Assembly (NCBI RefSeq): GCF_943912665.1
Contig: NZ_CALTVG010000053.1
Location: 1 to 13,836, forward strand
Source of the DNA: an uncultured Corynebacterium sp.
GTDB taxonomy: Bacteria; Actinomycetota; Actinomycetes; Mycobacteriales; Mycobacteriaceae
Direction: 5' to 3'
Length of the DNA stretch: 13,836 bases
Positions within the stretch are counted from its first letter, which is position 1. Each line of letters opens with the position of its first letter. The position numbers and the translations under genes are program-made. Of the stretch, positions 5,685-11,577 are shown one piece after another. The notes under the pieces are model-generated. The model ran no database searches. It worked only from the letters and a program-made list of their open reading frames with translations, and was not told the origin of the DNA.

Positions 5685-6803
5685 ATGACTCTCGCTGACA
5701 TTGACGGTGTGGAGCTCGATTCCGAGACCACGTTTGCTGATCTCACCACCCTGCGCATCGGTGGATCCCCGCTGGTGACGGTGCACTGCGCCAGCTCGCA
5801 GGCGGCCATCGAGGCGTTGACAGTGCTTGACGACGCCTCCCAGGACTACCTGGTAGTGGGCGGTGGCTCCAACCTGGTGGTGGCGGAGGGCCCGCGGGAT
5901 GTCGTGGTCGTGCGCCTAGATTTCGAGGACATCGATGCCTCCGTGGCCAGCGGCATCGTCCGCGCCGAGGCAGGTGCCGTGTGGGATGACGTTGTGGCCC
6001 TGTCCGTGGAGTGCGGGCTGGGTGGCATTGAGTGCCTCTCCGGCATCCCGGGCAATGCGGGGGCTGTGCCGGTGCAGAACGTGGGCGCGTACGGCGCCGA
6101 GACGTCCGACGTCCTTACGCAGGTCTACCTTTACGACCGCTCCACCCGCACTGCCTCCTGGGTGCCGGCGGCCGACCTGGAGCTGTCCTACCGCTATTCC
6201 AACCTGAAGTTCACCGGCCGCGGCGTGGTGCTGGCCATTGAGCTGCAGCTCACCACCGACGGCCTGTCGAAGCCCCTGCGCTTTGGCCAGCTCACCCAAA
6301 CCCCCGGGGAGCGCCGCGGCGTGGCCGAGGTGCGCGCCCAGGTGCTGCAGCTGCGCCGCAGCAAGGGCATGGTGCTCGACCCGGAGGACCATGACACGTG
6401 GTCGGCCGGCTCCTTCTTTACCAATCCCATCGTGGAGTCCCAGGTGGCCGATTCCATTCAGGTCACCGTCCGCGCTGCCCGGGGCGACGAGGATGCGGAC
6501 CGGATGCCCCGACACGAGGTGGATGGAACCACCACGTCGGGAGAGGACGCCGCGCAGGAGAAAAGGGAAAAGCTCTCCGCCGCCTGGCTCATCGAGCGCG
6601 CCGGCTTTGCCAAGGGCTACCCGGGCGAAGGGGCCGGTGCGCGGGCGACCCTGTCCACCAAGCACACCCTGGCCCTGACCAACCGCGGCGAAGCAACCGC
6701 GGACGACATCGTGGCGCTGGCCCGCGAGATCCGCGCCGGGGTTCAGAAGGCCTTTGGTGTCACGCTGGAGCCGGAGCCCATCTGGCTCGGGGTAGAAATA
6801 TAA
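5685..6803 (+). CDS. murB: UDP-N-acetylenolpyruvoylglucosamine reductase MurB
   Basis: MurB is the cytoplasmic FAD enzyme that uses NADPH to reduce UDP-GlcNAc-enolpyruvate to UDP-MurNAc, the second committed step of peptidoglycan precursor synthesis. The 372-residue protein has every expected mark: LRIGG near residue 23; the FAD motif VVGGGSNLVV (57-66); SGIPGNAGAVPVQNVGAYGAE (119-139); SYRYSNLKF (168-176); AGSFFTNP with the proton-donating serine at about 243; and LEPEPIW (361-367) with the catalytic glutamate. It lacks the tyrosine-loop form of type II enzymes, so it is type I. Residues about 265-297 form a charged, probably disordered insertion. I chose ATG 5685 because a -10-like TAGATA is five bases upstream. 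Upstream TTG 5661 and GTG 5670 are in frame but would overlap the promoter. Confidence 0.95.
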   Translation: MTLADIDGVELDSETTFADLTTLRIGGSPLVTVHCASSQAAIEALTVLDDASQDYLVVGGGSNLVVAEGPRDVVVVRLDFEDIDASVASGIVRAEAGAVWDDVVALSVECGLGGIECLSGIPGNAGAVPVQNVGAYGAETSDVLTQVYLYDRSTRTASWVPAADLELSYRYSNLKFTGRGVVLAIELQLTTDGLSKPLRFGQLTQTPGERRGVAEVRAQVLQLRRSKGMVLDPEDHDTWSAGSFFTNPIVESQVADSIQVTVRAARGDEDADRMPRHEVDGTTTSGEDAAQEKREKLSAAWLIERAGFAKGYPGEGAGARATLSTKHTLALTNRGEATADDIVALAREIRAGVQKAFGVTLEPEPIWLGVEI

Positions 6804-6825
6804 GTGCGAAATATTTAAAATAGCG

Positions 6826-6862
6826 TTGAATTGCTAGCTTGCCGCCGCACACACTAGGCGGC
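6826..6862 (+). promoter_or_regulatory. Promoter with inverted repeat before the 65-residue membrane protein
   Basis: TTGAAT (6826-6831) and CACACT (6850-6855) are 18 bases apart and precede ATG 6878 with a 22-base gap holding the ribosome-binding site. GCCGCC (6841-6846) and GGCGGC (6857-6862) form an inverted repeat that brackets the -10 box, a position typical of an operator. Just upstream the DNA is unusually AT-rich, with an AAATATTT palindrome at 6809-6816. With no T-run, a murB terminator is the weaker reading. Confidence 0.45.
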
Positions 6863-6877
6863 CAGAAAGGACCTCGC

Positions 6878-7075
6878 ATGTACATCCCCAAAAATGTACT
6901 CTTTGCCATCCTTCTCTTTGTTTCGGCCCTTCTTTGCGCGGCGGCGATCCTGCTAGTCCCAGGCCTGTTCGCGGAGTTCAGCGCAGCGCGCTGCACCTTG
7001 ATGGCGAGCGTCTTGGGGCTCGGCGTCGCCGGGCTGTTCTTCGCGCGCACGCAGATCCGGCGACTTGGGTCCTAA
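6878..7075 (+). CDS. Small two-helix membrane protein, hypothetical
   Basis: ATG 6878 is preceded by AGAAAGGA (6864-6871) at a six-base spacing, so this start is well supported. The 65-residue product has two hydrophobic helices (about residues 6-28, NVLFAILLFVSALLCAAAIL; and 39-57, CTLMASVLGLGVAGLFFA). A short basic tail, RTQIRRLGS, suggests a cytoplasmic C-terminus. I recognise no family. It has its own promoter after murB and faces luxS, with 36 bases between the stops. A regulatory or envelope role is possible, but nothing in the sequence decides it. Confidence 0.65.
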   Translation: MYIPKNVLFAILLFVSALLCAAAILLVPGLFAEFSAARCTLMASVLGLGVAGLFFARTQIRRLGS

Positions 7076-7111
7076 GGCAGTTCGAAGCCCAGCCCCCGAT
7101 ACCACGGCCGC

Positions 7112-7600
7112 TTAGGCCATGACGTTGAGCCACTCATCCTTGGCCGCCAGGAAGTTGCGTGCGGCCTCCTGTGCGCCCTCGAGGGAGTGGTGTTCGCCCC
7201 AGCCGCACTGCACCTCGTTGGCGGCGGGAACCTCGGTGGCGTTGAGGATGTCATTGAGCGCGCCCTCGACGGCGCGAAGCAGCTCGTCCTGCTCCATGCC
7301 GTTGGTGATGGCGTAGAAGCCGGTGCGGCAGCCCATCGGGGCAAAGCCGATGAGCTTGTCGGTGTAGTTGCGCATGAAGTTGGCCATCATGTGCTCTACA
7401 GAGTGCAGGGCCTTGGTATCCAGGTGCTCCTGATTGGGCTGGCAGAAGCGCAGGTCATACTTGATGATCTCAACCCCGCCGCCCAGGTCGGTGCGGTCGG
7501 CCACGCGGATGTAGGGGGCCGCGACCTTGCGGTGGTCGAGCTCGAAGGACTTGACGTTGATCTTGTTCTCGGTGCTGGTGCCAGTGTTGTTCTCAGTCAT
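7112..7600 (-). CDS. luxS: S-ribosylhomocysteine lyase LuxS
   Basis: LuxS cleaves S-ribosylhomocysteine to homocysteine and 4,5-dihydroxypentane-2,3-dione, the precursor of autoinducer-2. It recycles the by-product of SAM-dependent methylation and acts as a cytoplasmic metal-dependent homodimer. The 162-residue protein has the full active site: the HSVEH metal motif (H66, E69, H70), GCRTGFY with C91, and the third metal ligand C132 in QCGWGEHHSLEGA. Substrate-site features such as FELDH and IKYDLRFCQPNQ are also present. The first 12 residues are a polar extension. TACACT on the minus strand (7614-7609) lies eight bases before the ATG, and there is no good Shine-Dalgarno, so translation is probably leaderless. 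The gene stands alone, divergent from the YihY gene; its partner nucleosidase gene (pfs) is not in the window. Confidence 0.95.
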   Translation of the reverse strand: MTENNTGTSTENKINVKSFELDHRKVAAPYIRVADRTDLGGGVEIIKYDLRFCQPNQEHLDTKALHSVEHMMANFMRNYTDKLIGFAPMGCRTGFYAITNGMEQDELLRAVEGALNDILNATEVPAANEVQCGWGEHHSLEGAQEAARNFLAAKDEWLNVMA

Positions 7601-7608
7601 ACTTGCCC

Positions 7609-7614
7609 AGTGTA
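7609..7614 (-). promoter_or_regulatory. luxS -10 box TACACT
   Basis: TACACT, read on the minus strand, matches the corynebacterial -10 consensus TANANT and leaves eight bases to the luxS ATG at 7600. Transcription should begin at or within two bases of the start codon. No convincing -35 is visible. Confidence 0.6.
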
Positions 7615-7669
7615 ACTACTGCCGGCGTGAGCCCCGAGTGTCTTGCCCCTGAACGCGGGCTGTACCGCA

Positions 7670-7675
7670 TACGCT
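7670..7675 (+). promoter_or_regulatory. Candidate -10 box TACGCT of the YihY/BrkB gene
   Basis: TACGCT fits TANNNT and leaves eight bases to ATG 7684, the same geometry as luxS. No Shine-Dalgarno precedes the ATG, so a leaderless message is likely. The -35 is unclear. Confidence 0.45.
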
Positions 7676-7683
7676 GGACAGAT

Positions 7684-8868
7684 ATGAGCGACGAGGAGAT
7701 TCGCGGCAACGCAGTCCCGGCCGAGGAACCAGACACCATCGTGCCGTGGAAGAGTTCGACGATCCTCGAGGTCCAGGGCCACGTCGATGGGCGCGATCCT
7801 TTTGCCAAGGGAAACCGCCTGCGCGGGGAGAGCTGGAGCCTAGTCCTGCGCCGCACGTGGAATGACTTCTTCCACGACGCCTTCATGGACCGCGCCGCGG
7901 GGATGACCTACTTCACGCTCATGGCCTTTGCACCCACGGTGCTGGCCGCCTACTCCATTGCCACACTTATCTTCTCCTCCCGCAAGGCAGAGGTGGAGGA
8001 GCTGACCTCGGAGTTCATTGAGCAATACATCCCCAGCTCCCTGTCGGAGGAGGCCAACTCCCTGGTGGGGGCCATCATTGGCTCAAGCTCCCAAGGCACA
8101 CTGGCGCTGACTATTTCCCTGGCCATCTCCCTGTTTTCCGCCTCGGCGTATGTGCGGGCCTTCTCCCGCACCGCCAACACGGTCTACGGCCGCGTGGAGG
8201 GCCGCGGGATCATCCGCACGTGGGCGCTCATGTGGGGCCTGACCGCCATCATCGTCGTCGGCGCGGTCGTCGTACTCTTTGCCAACCTGCTGCGGGACAC
8301 CATCGTCAGCGAGGCTATCTATCCCCTCGCGCGCCAGGTGGGCATGGAGGATACCGCGACCTACCTGGTCAAGATCTTCCTCCCGGTGTGGAATTGGCTG
8401 CGCTTCCCCGTTACGGTCGTCGTGGTGCTCACGCTCATTGCGGTGCTGTACCACTTCAGCCCCAACGTGCGGCCGAGCCGCTTCCGGTGGATCACCTACG
8501 GTTCCGTGGTGGCTCTGGTGGGCACCGTGGTGTCCTGGGGCCTGGTGGGCCTGTACCTCAAGTATCTGGCCGGGGCCAGCGCCTACGGCGCCATCAGTAC
8601 CGTCCTGGCGGTGTTCGTGGCCATCTGGCTGATGAATACCGTCCTCATCATCGGCATCAAGATCGACGCCGAGGTGCTGCGCGCCAAGGAGCTGCAGCTG
8701 GGCATGCACTCGCAGCGCTTCATCCAGGCCCCGCCGCGCTCCGATTCCTCCTCCACCGCGCAGGCCCGCGCCCAAAAGCGCCTAGAGCACAGGGCGATCG
8801 AAATCTATGAGAGAGCGGAAAACAAGGAGCCGGTGCAGGACAGCGGCTCTGCCGAGACTTCGGCTTAG
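7684..8868 (+). CDS. YihY/YhjD/BrkB family inner membrane protein
   Basis: A 394-residue polytopic membrane protein of the YihY/virulence factor BrkB family. About 65 soluble residues are followed by the family entry motif, a charged helix (RRTWNDFFHDAFMDRAAGMT) leading into YFTLMAFAPTVLAAYSIATL. Roughly six hydrophobic segments follow, including LALTISLAISLFSASAYVRA with FSRTANTVYG after it, WALMWGLTAIIVVGAVVVLF, FPVTVVVVLTLIAVLYHFSP, VALVGTVVSWGLVGLYLKYL and AISTVLAVFVAIWLMNTVLI. The conserved end is GIKIDAEVLRAKE. A disordered polar tail of about 60 residues ends the protein. Members are proposed transporters or envelope proteins; the substrate is not established, and the name BrkB should not be read as a proven virulence role. 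Its TAG overlaps the opposing gene's stop by two of three bases in the tetramer TTAG. Confidence 0.9.
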   Translation: MSDEEIRGNAVPAEEPDTIVPWKSSTILEVQGHVDGRDPFAKGNRLRGESWSLVLRRTWNDFFHDAFMDRAAGMTYFTLMAFAPTVLAAYSIATLIFSSRKAEVEELTSEFIEQYIPSSLSEEANSLVGAIIGSSSQGTLALTISLAISLFSASAYVRAFSRTANTVYGRVEGRGIIRTWALMWGLTAIIVVGAVVVLFANLLRDTIVSEAIYPLARQVGMEDTATYLVKIFLPVWNWLRFPVTVVVVLTLIAVLYHFSPNVRPSRFRWITYGSVVALVGTVVSWGLVGLYLKYLAGASAYGAISTVLAVFVAIWLMNTVLIIGIKIDAEVLRAKELQLGMHSQRFIQAPPRSDSSSTAQARAQKRLEHRAIEIYERAENKEPVQDSGSAETSA

Positions 8869-9323
8869 GTGTTCTCGAACGCCTCGGTGGGGTAGGTATC
8901 GGTGGCCTCGCCCGGGTACCAGCTGGAGTCATTGGTGGCGTAGGGGTCCTCATAGGTGGCGAAGATGCCGAAGGTGAGCGCCATCATGACGATGGCGCTG
9001 AGAATGCCGCCGACGATGGTGGAGATCAAGGCAATCACGCCCCACAGCTTGGACTTGTTCTCCAGGCACAGTGCCACGATGCTTAAGACGAAGGCGACGA
9101 AGAGCACCACCCAGCCGAGCACGAAGATGAATAGGATGCAGGAAAGCAAGAATCCCACGATGGAGAGGATGAAGGCGACAATGCCGAGGACGTTGGTTTC
9201 CTTCTTCGGCGGCTGCGCCTGGTCGTAGGACGGGTAGGCCTGGTGCTGCTGACCGTATGGCGCGGAGTAGGAGCTTCCGGGGGACTGGTTCGAGGAGGAG
9301 TGCGGGAAAGGCTGCTGCGTCAT
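8865..9323 (-). CDS. Small membrane protein with Q/P/Y-rich N-terminus (DUF4190-like)
   Basis: A 152-residue protein. The first 40 residues are a low-complexity, cytoplasmic-type tail rich in Q, S, P and Y. Then come three hydrophobic stretches (about 45-68, 69-88 and 93-118), and a short acidic C-terminus with DPYATNDSSWYPGEATDTYP. The arrangement resembles DUF4190-type actinobacterial membrane proteins; function unknown. The membrane block aligns by eye with that of the next gene upstream on this strand, sharing VLG..A...S..G..L.C and W.VL....., so they look like paralogs. ATG 9323 is preceded by AGGAA and, eight bases away, by a TACACT -10 box. The stop overlaps that of the YihY gene. Confidence 0.75.
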   Translation of the reverse strand: MTQQPFPHSSSNQSPGSSYSAPYGQQHQAYPSYDQAQPPKKETNVLGIVAFILSIVGFLLSCILFIFVLGWVVLFVAFVLSIVALCLENKSKLWGVIALISTIVGGILSAIVMMALTFGIFATYEDPYATNDSSWYPGEATDTYPTEAFENT

Positions 9324-9331
9324 GGTTTCCT

Positions 9332-9337
9332 AGTGTA
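9332..9337 (-). promoter_or_regulatory. -10 box TACACT of the DUF4190-like gene
   Basis: TACACT on the minus strand stands eight bases before ATG 9323, exactly as in luxS. The AGGAA just before the ATG would be mostly lost from a transcript starting six or seven bases after the -10, so initiation is probably leaderless or nearly so. Confidence 0.55.
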
Positions 9338-9362
9338 ATGCGAGAATAAGGCGAGGGAAGAA

Positions 9363-9396
9363 GGGGCGGGCAGGCGCTCGGGAGACCTCTCGCCCC
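9363..9396 (-). terminator. Weak Rho-independent terminator after the 10304-9417 gene
   Basis: On the minus strand GGGGCG (complement of 9391-9396) pairs with CGCCCC (complement of 9363-9368), and the tail reads TTCTTCCC. A smaller GAGA/TCTC hairpin sits inside, at 9382-9391. It lies 21 bases after the stop at 9417-9419. The T-run is interrupted by C, so strength is uncertain. Confidence 0.45.
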
Positions 9397-9405
9397 GGCT
9401 GTGTC

Positions 9406-9423
9406 TTCTAGGCCTTCTAGGCC
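9406..9423. repeat. 9-bp perfect tandem duplication spanning a stop codon
   Basis: TTCTAGGCC occurs twice head to tail (9406-9414 and 9415-9423). On the minus strand it reads GCC TAG AAG GCC TAG AAG, so the stop codon of the 10304-9417 gene is repeated in frame three codons downstream as a backup stop. Confidence 0.8.
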
Positions 9424-10304
9424 GTGAACGGCTTGTCCCCCAAGGAGAAGTAGACCGGCGTCACGGTATTGGGGAGGTACGCCTCGATGCGTCCGTCGTA
9501 CGGGTTGTCCTCCGGCACGGTGGCAACGATGGCGCCGCTCCTCGTCTCACCTGGCCGGAACGGGTAATAGGTGCTGAAGTAGCCGTCGAAAGAGTGCAGG
9601 TGGTGCGTAACGCGGAGTTCGCCGTCGGGGTCCTGGTAGCCCGCCGAGGAGGTGGCCTTCGCGGCCTCCTCGGTGCCGTCGTAGCGCATGGTATAGGTGA
9701 AGGTGATGTACTTCCGGCCTTCCTGCGGCTTGTCGTTCTTGGGGCTGGCCGCCGCGACGTCCTCGTTGGCATCCATATTGATGTCGGTCACCAGGAGGGA
9801 CCAGTCGCCACTGCGCGCGACGACGCCGGGCTCTATCGGTGCTGTGTGGGAACCAGGCTCGCCTTCTGCGATGGCGTCATACCTGCCGCCGTCGAGGTCT
9901 AGTTCCACCGTCTCGCGGCCGTCCATGATGTGGTTGTCCTGCGGCGGGGGAGCGTCCTTCAGGTCGGGGGTGGGCGTTGTCGGTGCTGCTTCCGGCACTG
10001 GATCCGCGGGGTCGGCGCTGTGAAACGTCAGGGTGGCGATGGTGGTCAGCACCGTTCCCACAAGAGCAAGGAACATTGCGGCGGCGCCGAGCGCGCCCGT
10101 TCCTTTGCTCACGGCCAGGGCAATGAGGCCGCATAGGAAGCCGAGGGCGAGCACGCACCAGTTGATAAGCCCCGCGCCGAATACGCAGCCAAGGATGCCG
10201 CCGAGGACGGAGACCAGAATGGCGGCAAGCCCCAGGACATCCCGGGGCTTCTGTGTATTCAGTGGATCGGACTGTGTATGCGGCGGATTCGGAGACAGAG
10301 TCAT
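9417..10304 (-). CDS. Membrane-anchored protein with extracytoplasmic DUF4352-like domain
   Basis: A 295-residue protein in three parts. A DUF4190-like block of about three hydrophobic segments (residues 22-94) is paralogous to the neighbouring 9323-8865 gene. A P/A/T/D-rich linker follows (96-125). The last part is a beta-rich domain (about 165-288) with GDWSLLVTDI, then EGRKYITFTYTMRYDGTEEA, then PFRPGETRSGAIVATVPED. That pattern is typical of the immunoglobulin-like DUF4352 fold found on exported actinobacterial proteins, so I infer an outward-facing domain; its ligand is unknown. I start it at ATG 10304. The frame stays open to 10541, but that extension is Cys/Arg/His-rich with no family likeness and would swallow the promoter. 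An AAGG lies ten bases before the ATG. The stop is tandemly duplicated. Confidence 0.75.
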   Translation of the reverse strand: MTLSPNPPHTQSDPLNTQKPRDVLGLAAILVSVLGGILGCVFGAGLINWCVLALGFLCGLIALAVSKGTGALGAAAMFLALVGTVLTTIATLTFHSADPADPVPEAAPTTPTPDLKDAPPPQDNHIMDGRETVELDLDGGRYDAIAEGEPGSHTAPIEPGVVARSGDWSLLVTDINMDANEDVAAASPKNDKPQEGRKYITFTYTMRYDGTEEAAKATSSAGYQDPDGELRVTHHLHSFDGYFSTYYPFRPGETRSGAIVATVPEDNPYDGRIEAYLPNTVTPVYFSLGDKPFTA

Positions 10305-10539
10305 GGCGGCAGAGCCTTCGCGGTGAGTGCAGGGACGGGGCAGGTAGAAGTGATAATAATGGCGGAATGGGACTTCTGCTCGCCGGGCGGGGGTGCCTTG
10401 GTTTTCCTCGCCGCGCGGAGTGCGGCAACCTTTTGTATCCTTGGCTGCACTGCAGCAACTCGGGGGAGAGTGATGCTTTTCGGGGACCTCATCACCAGCT
10501 TGCTCAGTGGACGACACCAATAAATACCTAGGGGGGACC
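10305..10539. promoter_or_regulatory. Divergent intergenic region with candidate promoters in both directions
   Basis: These 235 bases separate two divergent genes. Towards the left, TATTAT (minus strand, 10358-10353) is a good -10 that would give a leader of about 40 bases. Towards the right, TTGCTC (10500-10505) and TAAATA (10521-10526) form a weak promoter just before the YbjN gene, with a 15-base spacer. A small hairpin, GCTGC-ACT-GCAGC, lies at 10444-10456. I see no convincing gene in the stretch. Confidence 0.4.
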
Positions 10540-11577
10540 ATGTCTCACACTGCACCTGATACCTCAACGAACAAACCTGCCAAGATTCCCGCCCGCCTGA
10601 GCAGGCGGCGCGTGACCAAGGTGATGGAGAAACTAGCCGGCACGCTGGATAAGAACTACCTGGGCCTGCCCACCATCCGGATCCCGGGCGGCTACATGAG
10701 CATCGACGTCAACGATGAGCGGGGCGGTCTCTGCGTCCTGGGCTACTGGGGTGGCACGGTGTGCTTTGATCCGGACCGGAAGCCGTTGCGCATGGACATC
10801 AACGATCTCAACGGCGGGGGAATCTCCGGAAACGTCGTGGCGGAGACCTGCGGCAGCTCCCAGGAGCACTCGCACCTGCGCGTCTTCGCGGCGCCGTACT
10901 TGCCGTCGACAGCCACGAACGCGCAGCTGAAGAGCATTGTCTCCGCCTACGCGAAGTCCTTGTCGGAAGCGTTCGAGCTCTTCGATGACCTCTTCCCTGA
11001 GCACCCCTCGCAGCCCCTGCGCGGGGCGGCGCTCAAGCCCGTGCCCACGCACTATTTCAGCGAGGCCTACGAGGTATCCGTGGTCGGGATGTGGCGGGTG
11101 CACCAGCGCGCCACGCGCCTGGCCATGGTGGACACCCCGGTGTACGTGCTCAATCATGGGGACGGCACCGTGAGCATCATCATCGATGACCACACGATCA
11201 CCGTGCAGGCGGCGACCGATGACTCCGGCGATATCGAGCTGAGCCTGGTCACCCCCTCCGGCCGCTGCGTGTGCGACCTTGATTCCCTGGTGCGCTGGGC
11301 GGAGCTCAAGAACGCCGATCAGTACGCCGTCTCTGCCCGCATCGAGGCGGTGCACCTGGACGCCGAGCTTGCCGACGACGACATCCTCGCCCTCGACGGC
11401 GAAGAAGACCTCGTCCTCGTGACCACCGCGCGCATCCCCACTGGGTGGGGCTACACGGACGCGCAGCTGGATCACCAGCTCAGTTCCCTGGTGAGCCAGC
11501 TGTTGTGGGCTGGCGAGGAGTTCTATGACACCTTCAACCCGGGCCGCTTCACGCGCTACGTCGACCGCGCAGCCTAG
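10540..11577 (+). CDS. YbjN domain protein with two tandem YbjN-like domains
   Basis: A 345-residue soluble protein of the YbjN family, usually annotated as putative sensory transduction regulators, whose fold resembles type III secretion chaperones. Two similar halves are visible (about residues 20-155 and 180-335). Each ends in an alternating helix beginning T-D/N-AQL (TNAQLKSIVSAYAKSLSEAF and TDAQLDHQLSSLVSQLLWAG), followed by E-L/F-F/Y-D-D/T-L/F-F-P/N. The first half carries a G-rich beta sheet (LCVLGYWGGTVCFD). There is no signal peptide or membrane segment. ATG 10540 is preceded by the G-rich ribosome-binding site AGGGGGGA (10530-10537). YbjN proteins affect motility, stress and surface traits in enterobacteria; the actinobacterial role is not established. 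The TAG overlaps the facing ligase stop in the tetramer CTAG. Confidence 0.85.
   Translation: MSHTAPDTSTNKPAKIPARLSRRRVTKVMEKLAGTLDKNYLGLPTIRIPGGYMSIDVNDERGGLCVLGYWGGTVCFDPDRKPLRMDINDLNGGGISGNVVAETCGSSQEHSHLRVFAAPYLPSTATNAQLKSIVSAYAKSLSEAFELFDDLFPEHPSQPLRGAALKPVPTHYFSEAYEVSVVGMWRVHQRATRLAMVDTPVYVLNHGDGTVSIIIDDHTITVQAATDDSGDIELSLVTPSGRCVCDLDSLVRWAELKNADQYAVSARIEAVHLDAELADDDILALDGEEDLVLVTTARIPTGWGYTDAQLDHQLSSLVSQLLWAGEEFYDTFNPGRFTRYVDRAA

Noticed and set aside
5916..6665. 249-residue minus-strand ORF opposite murB
   Set aside because: MurB motifs are complete on the plus strand. The antisense frame has no recognisable domain.
7071..7116. CCTAAG / CTTAGG inverted repeat spanning the gap before luxS
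   Set aside because: Six-base arms 34 bases apart, formed largely by the two stop codons; not a stable structure or a recognisable site.
8083..8775. 230-residue minus-strand ORF opposite the YihY gene
   Set aside because: H/G/D-rich shadow of a well-supported membrane protein gene.
8851..8864. GCCGA-GACT-TCGGC hairpin at the end of the YihY gene
   Set aside because: The five-pair stem has no T-run on either strand, too weak to call a terminator.
10305..10541. N-terminal extension of the 10304-9417 gene to a start at 10541
   Set aside because: The added residues are Cys/His/Arg-rich with no family likeness, and they would cover a good TATTAT promoter and the YbjN gene start.
10633..11475. 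280-residue minus-strand ORF opposite the YbjN gene
   Set aside because: Composition and lack of motifs mark it as a shadow. The plus frame has a ribosome-binding site and the YbjN pattern.
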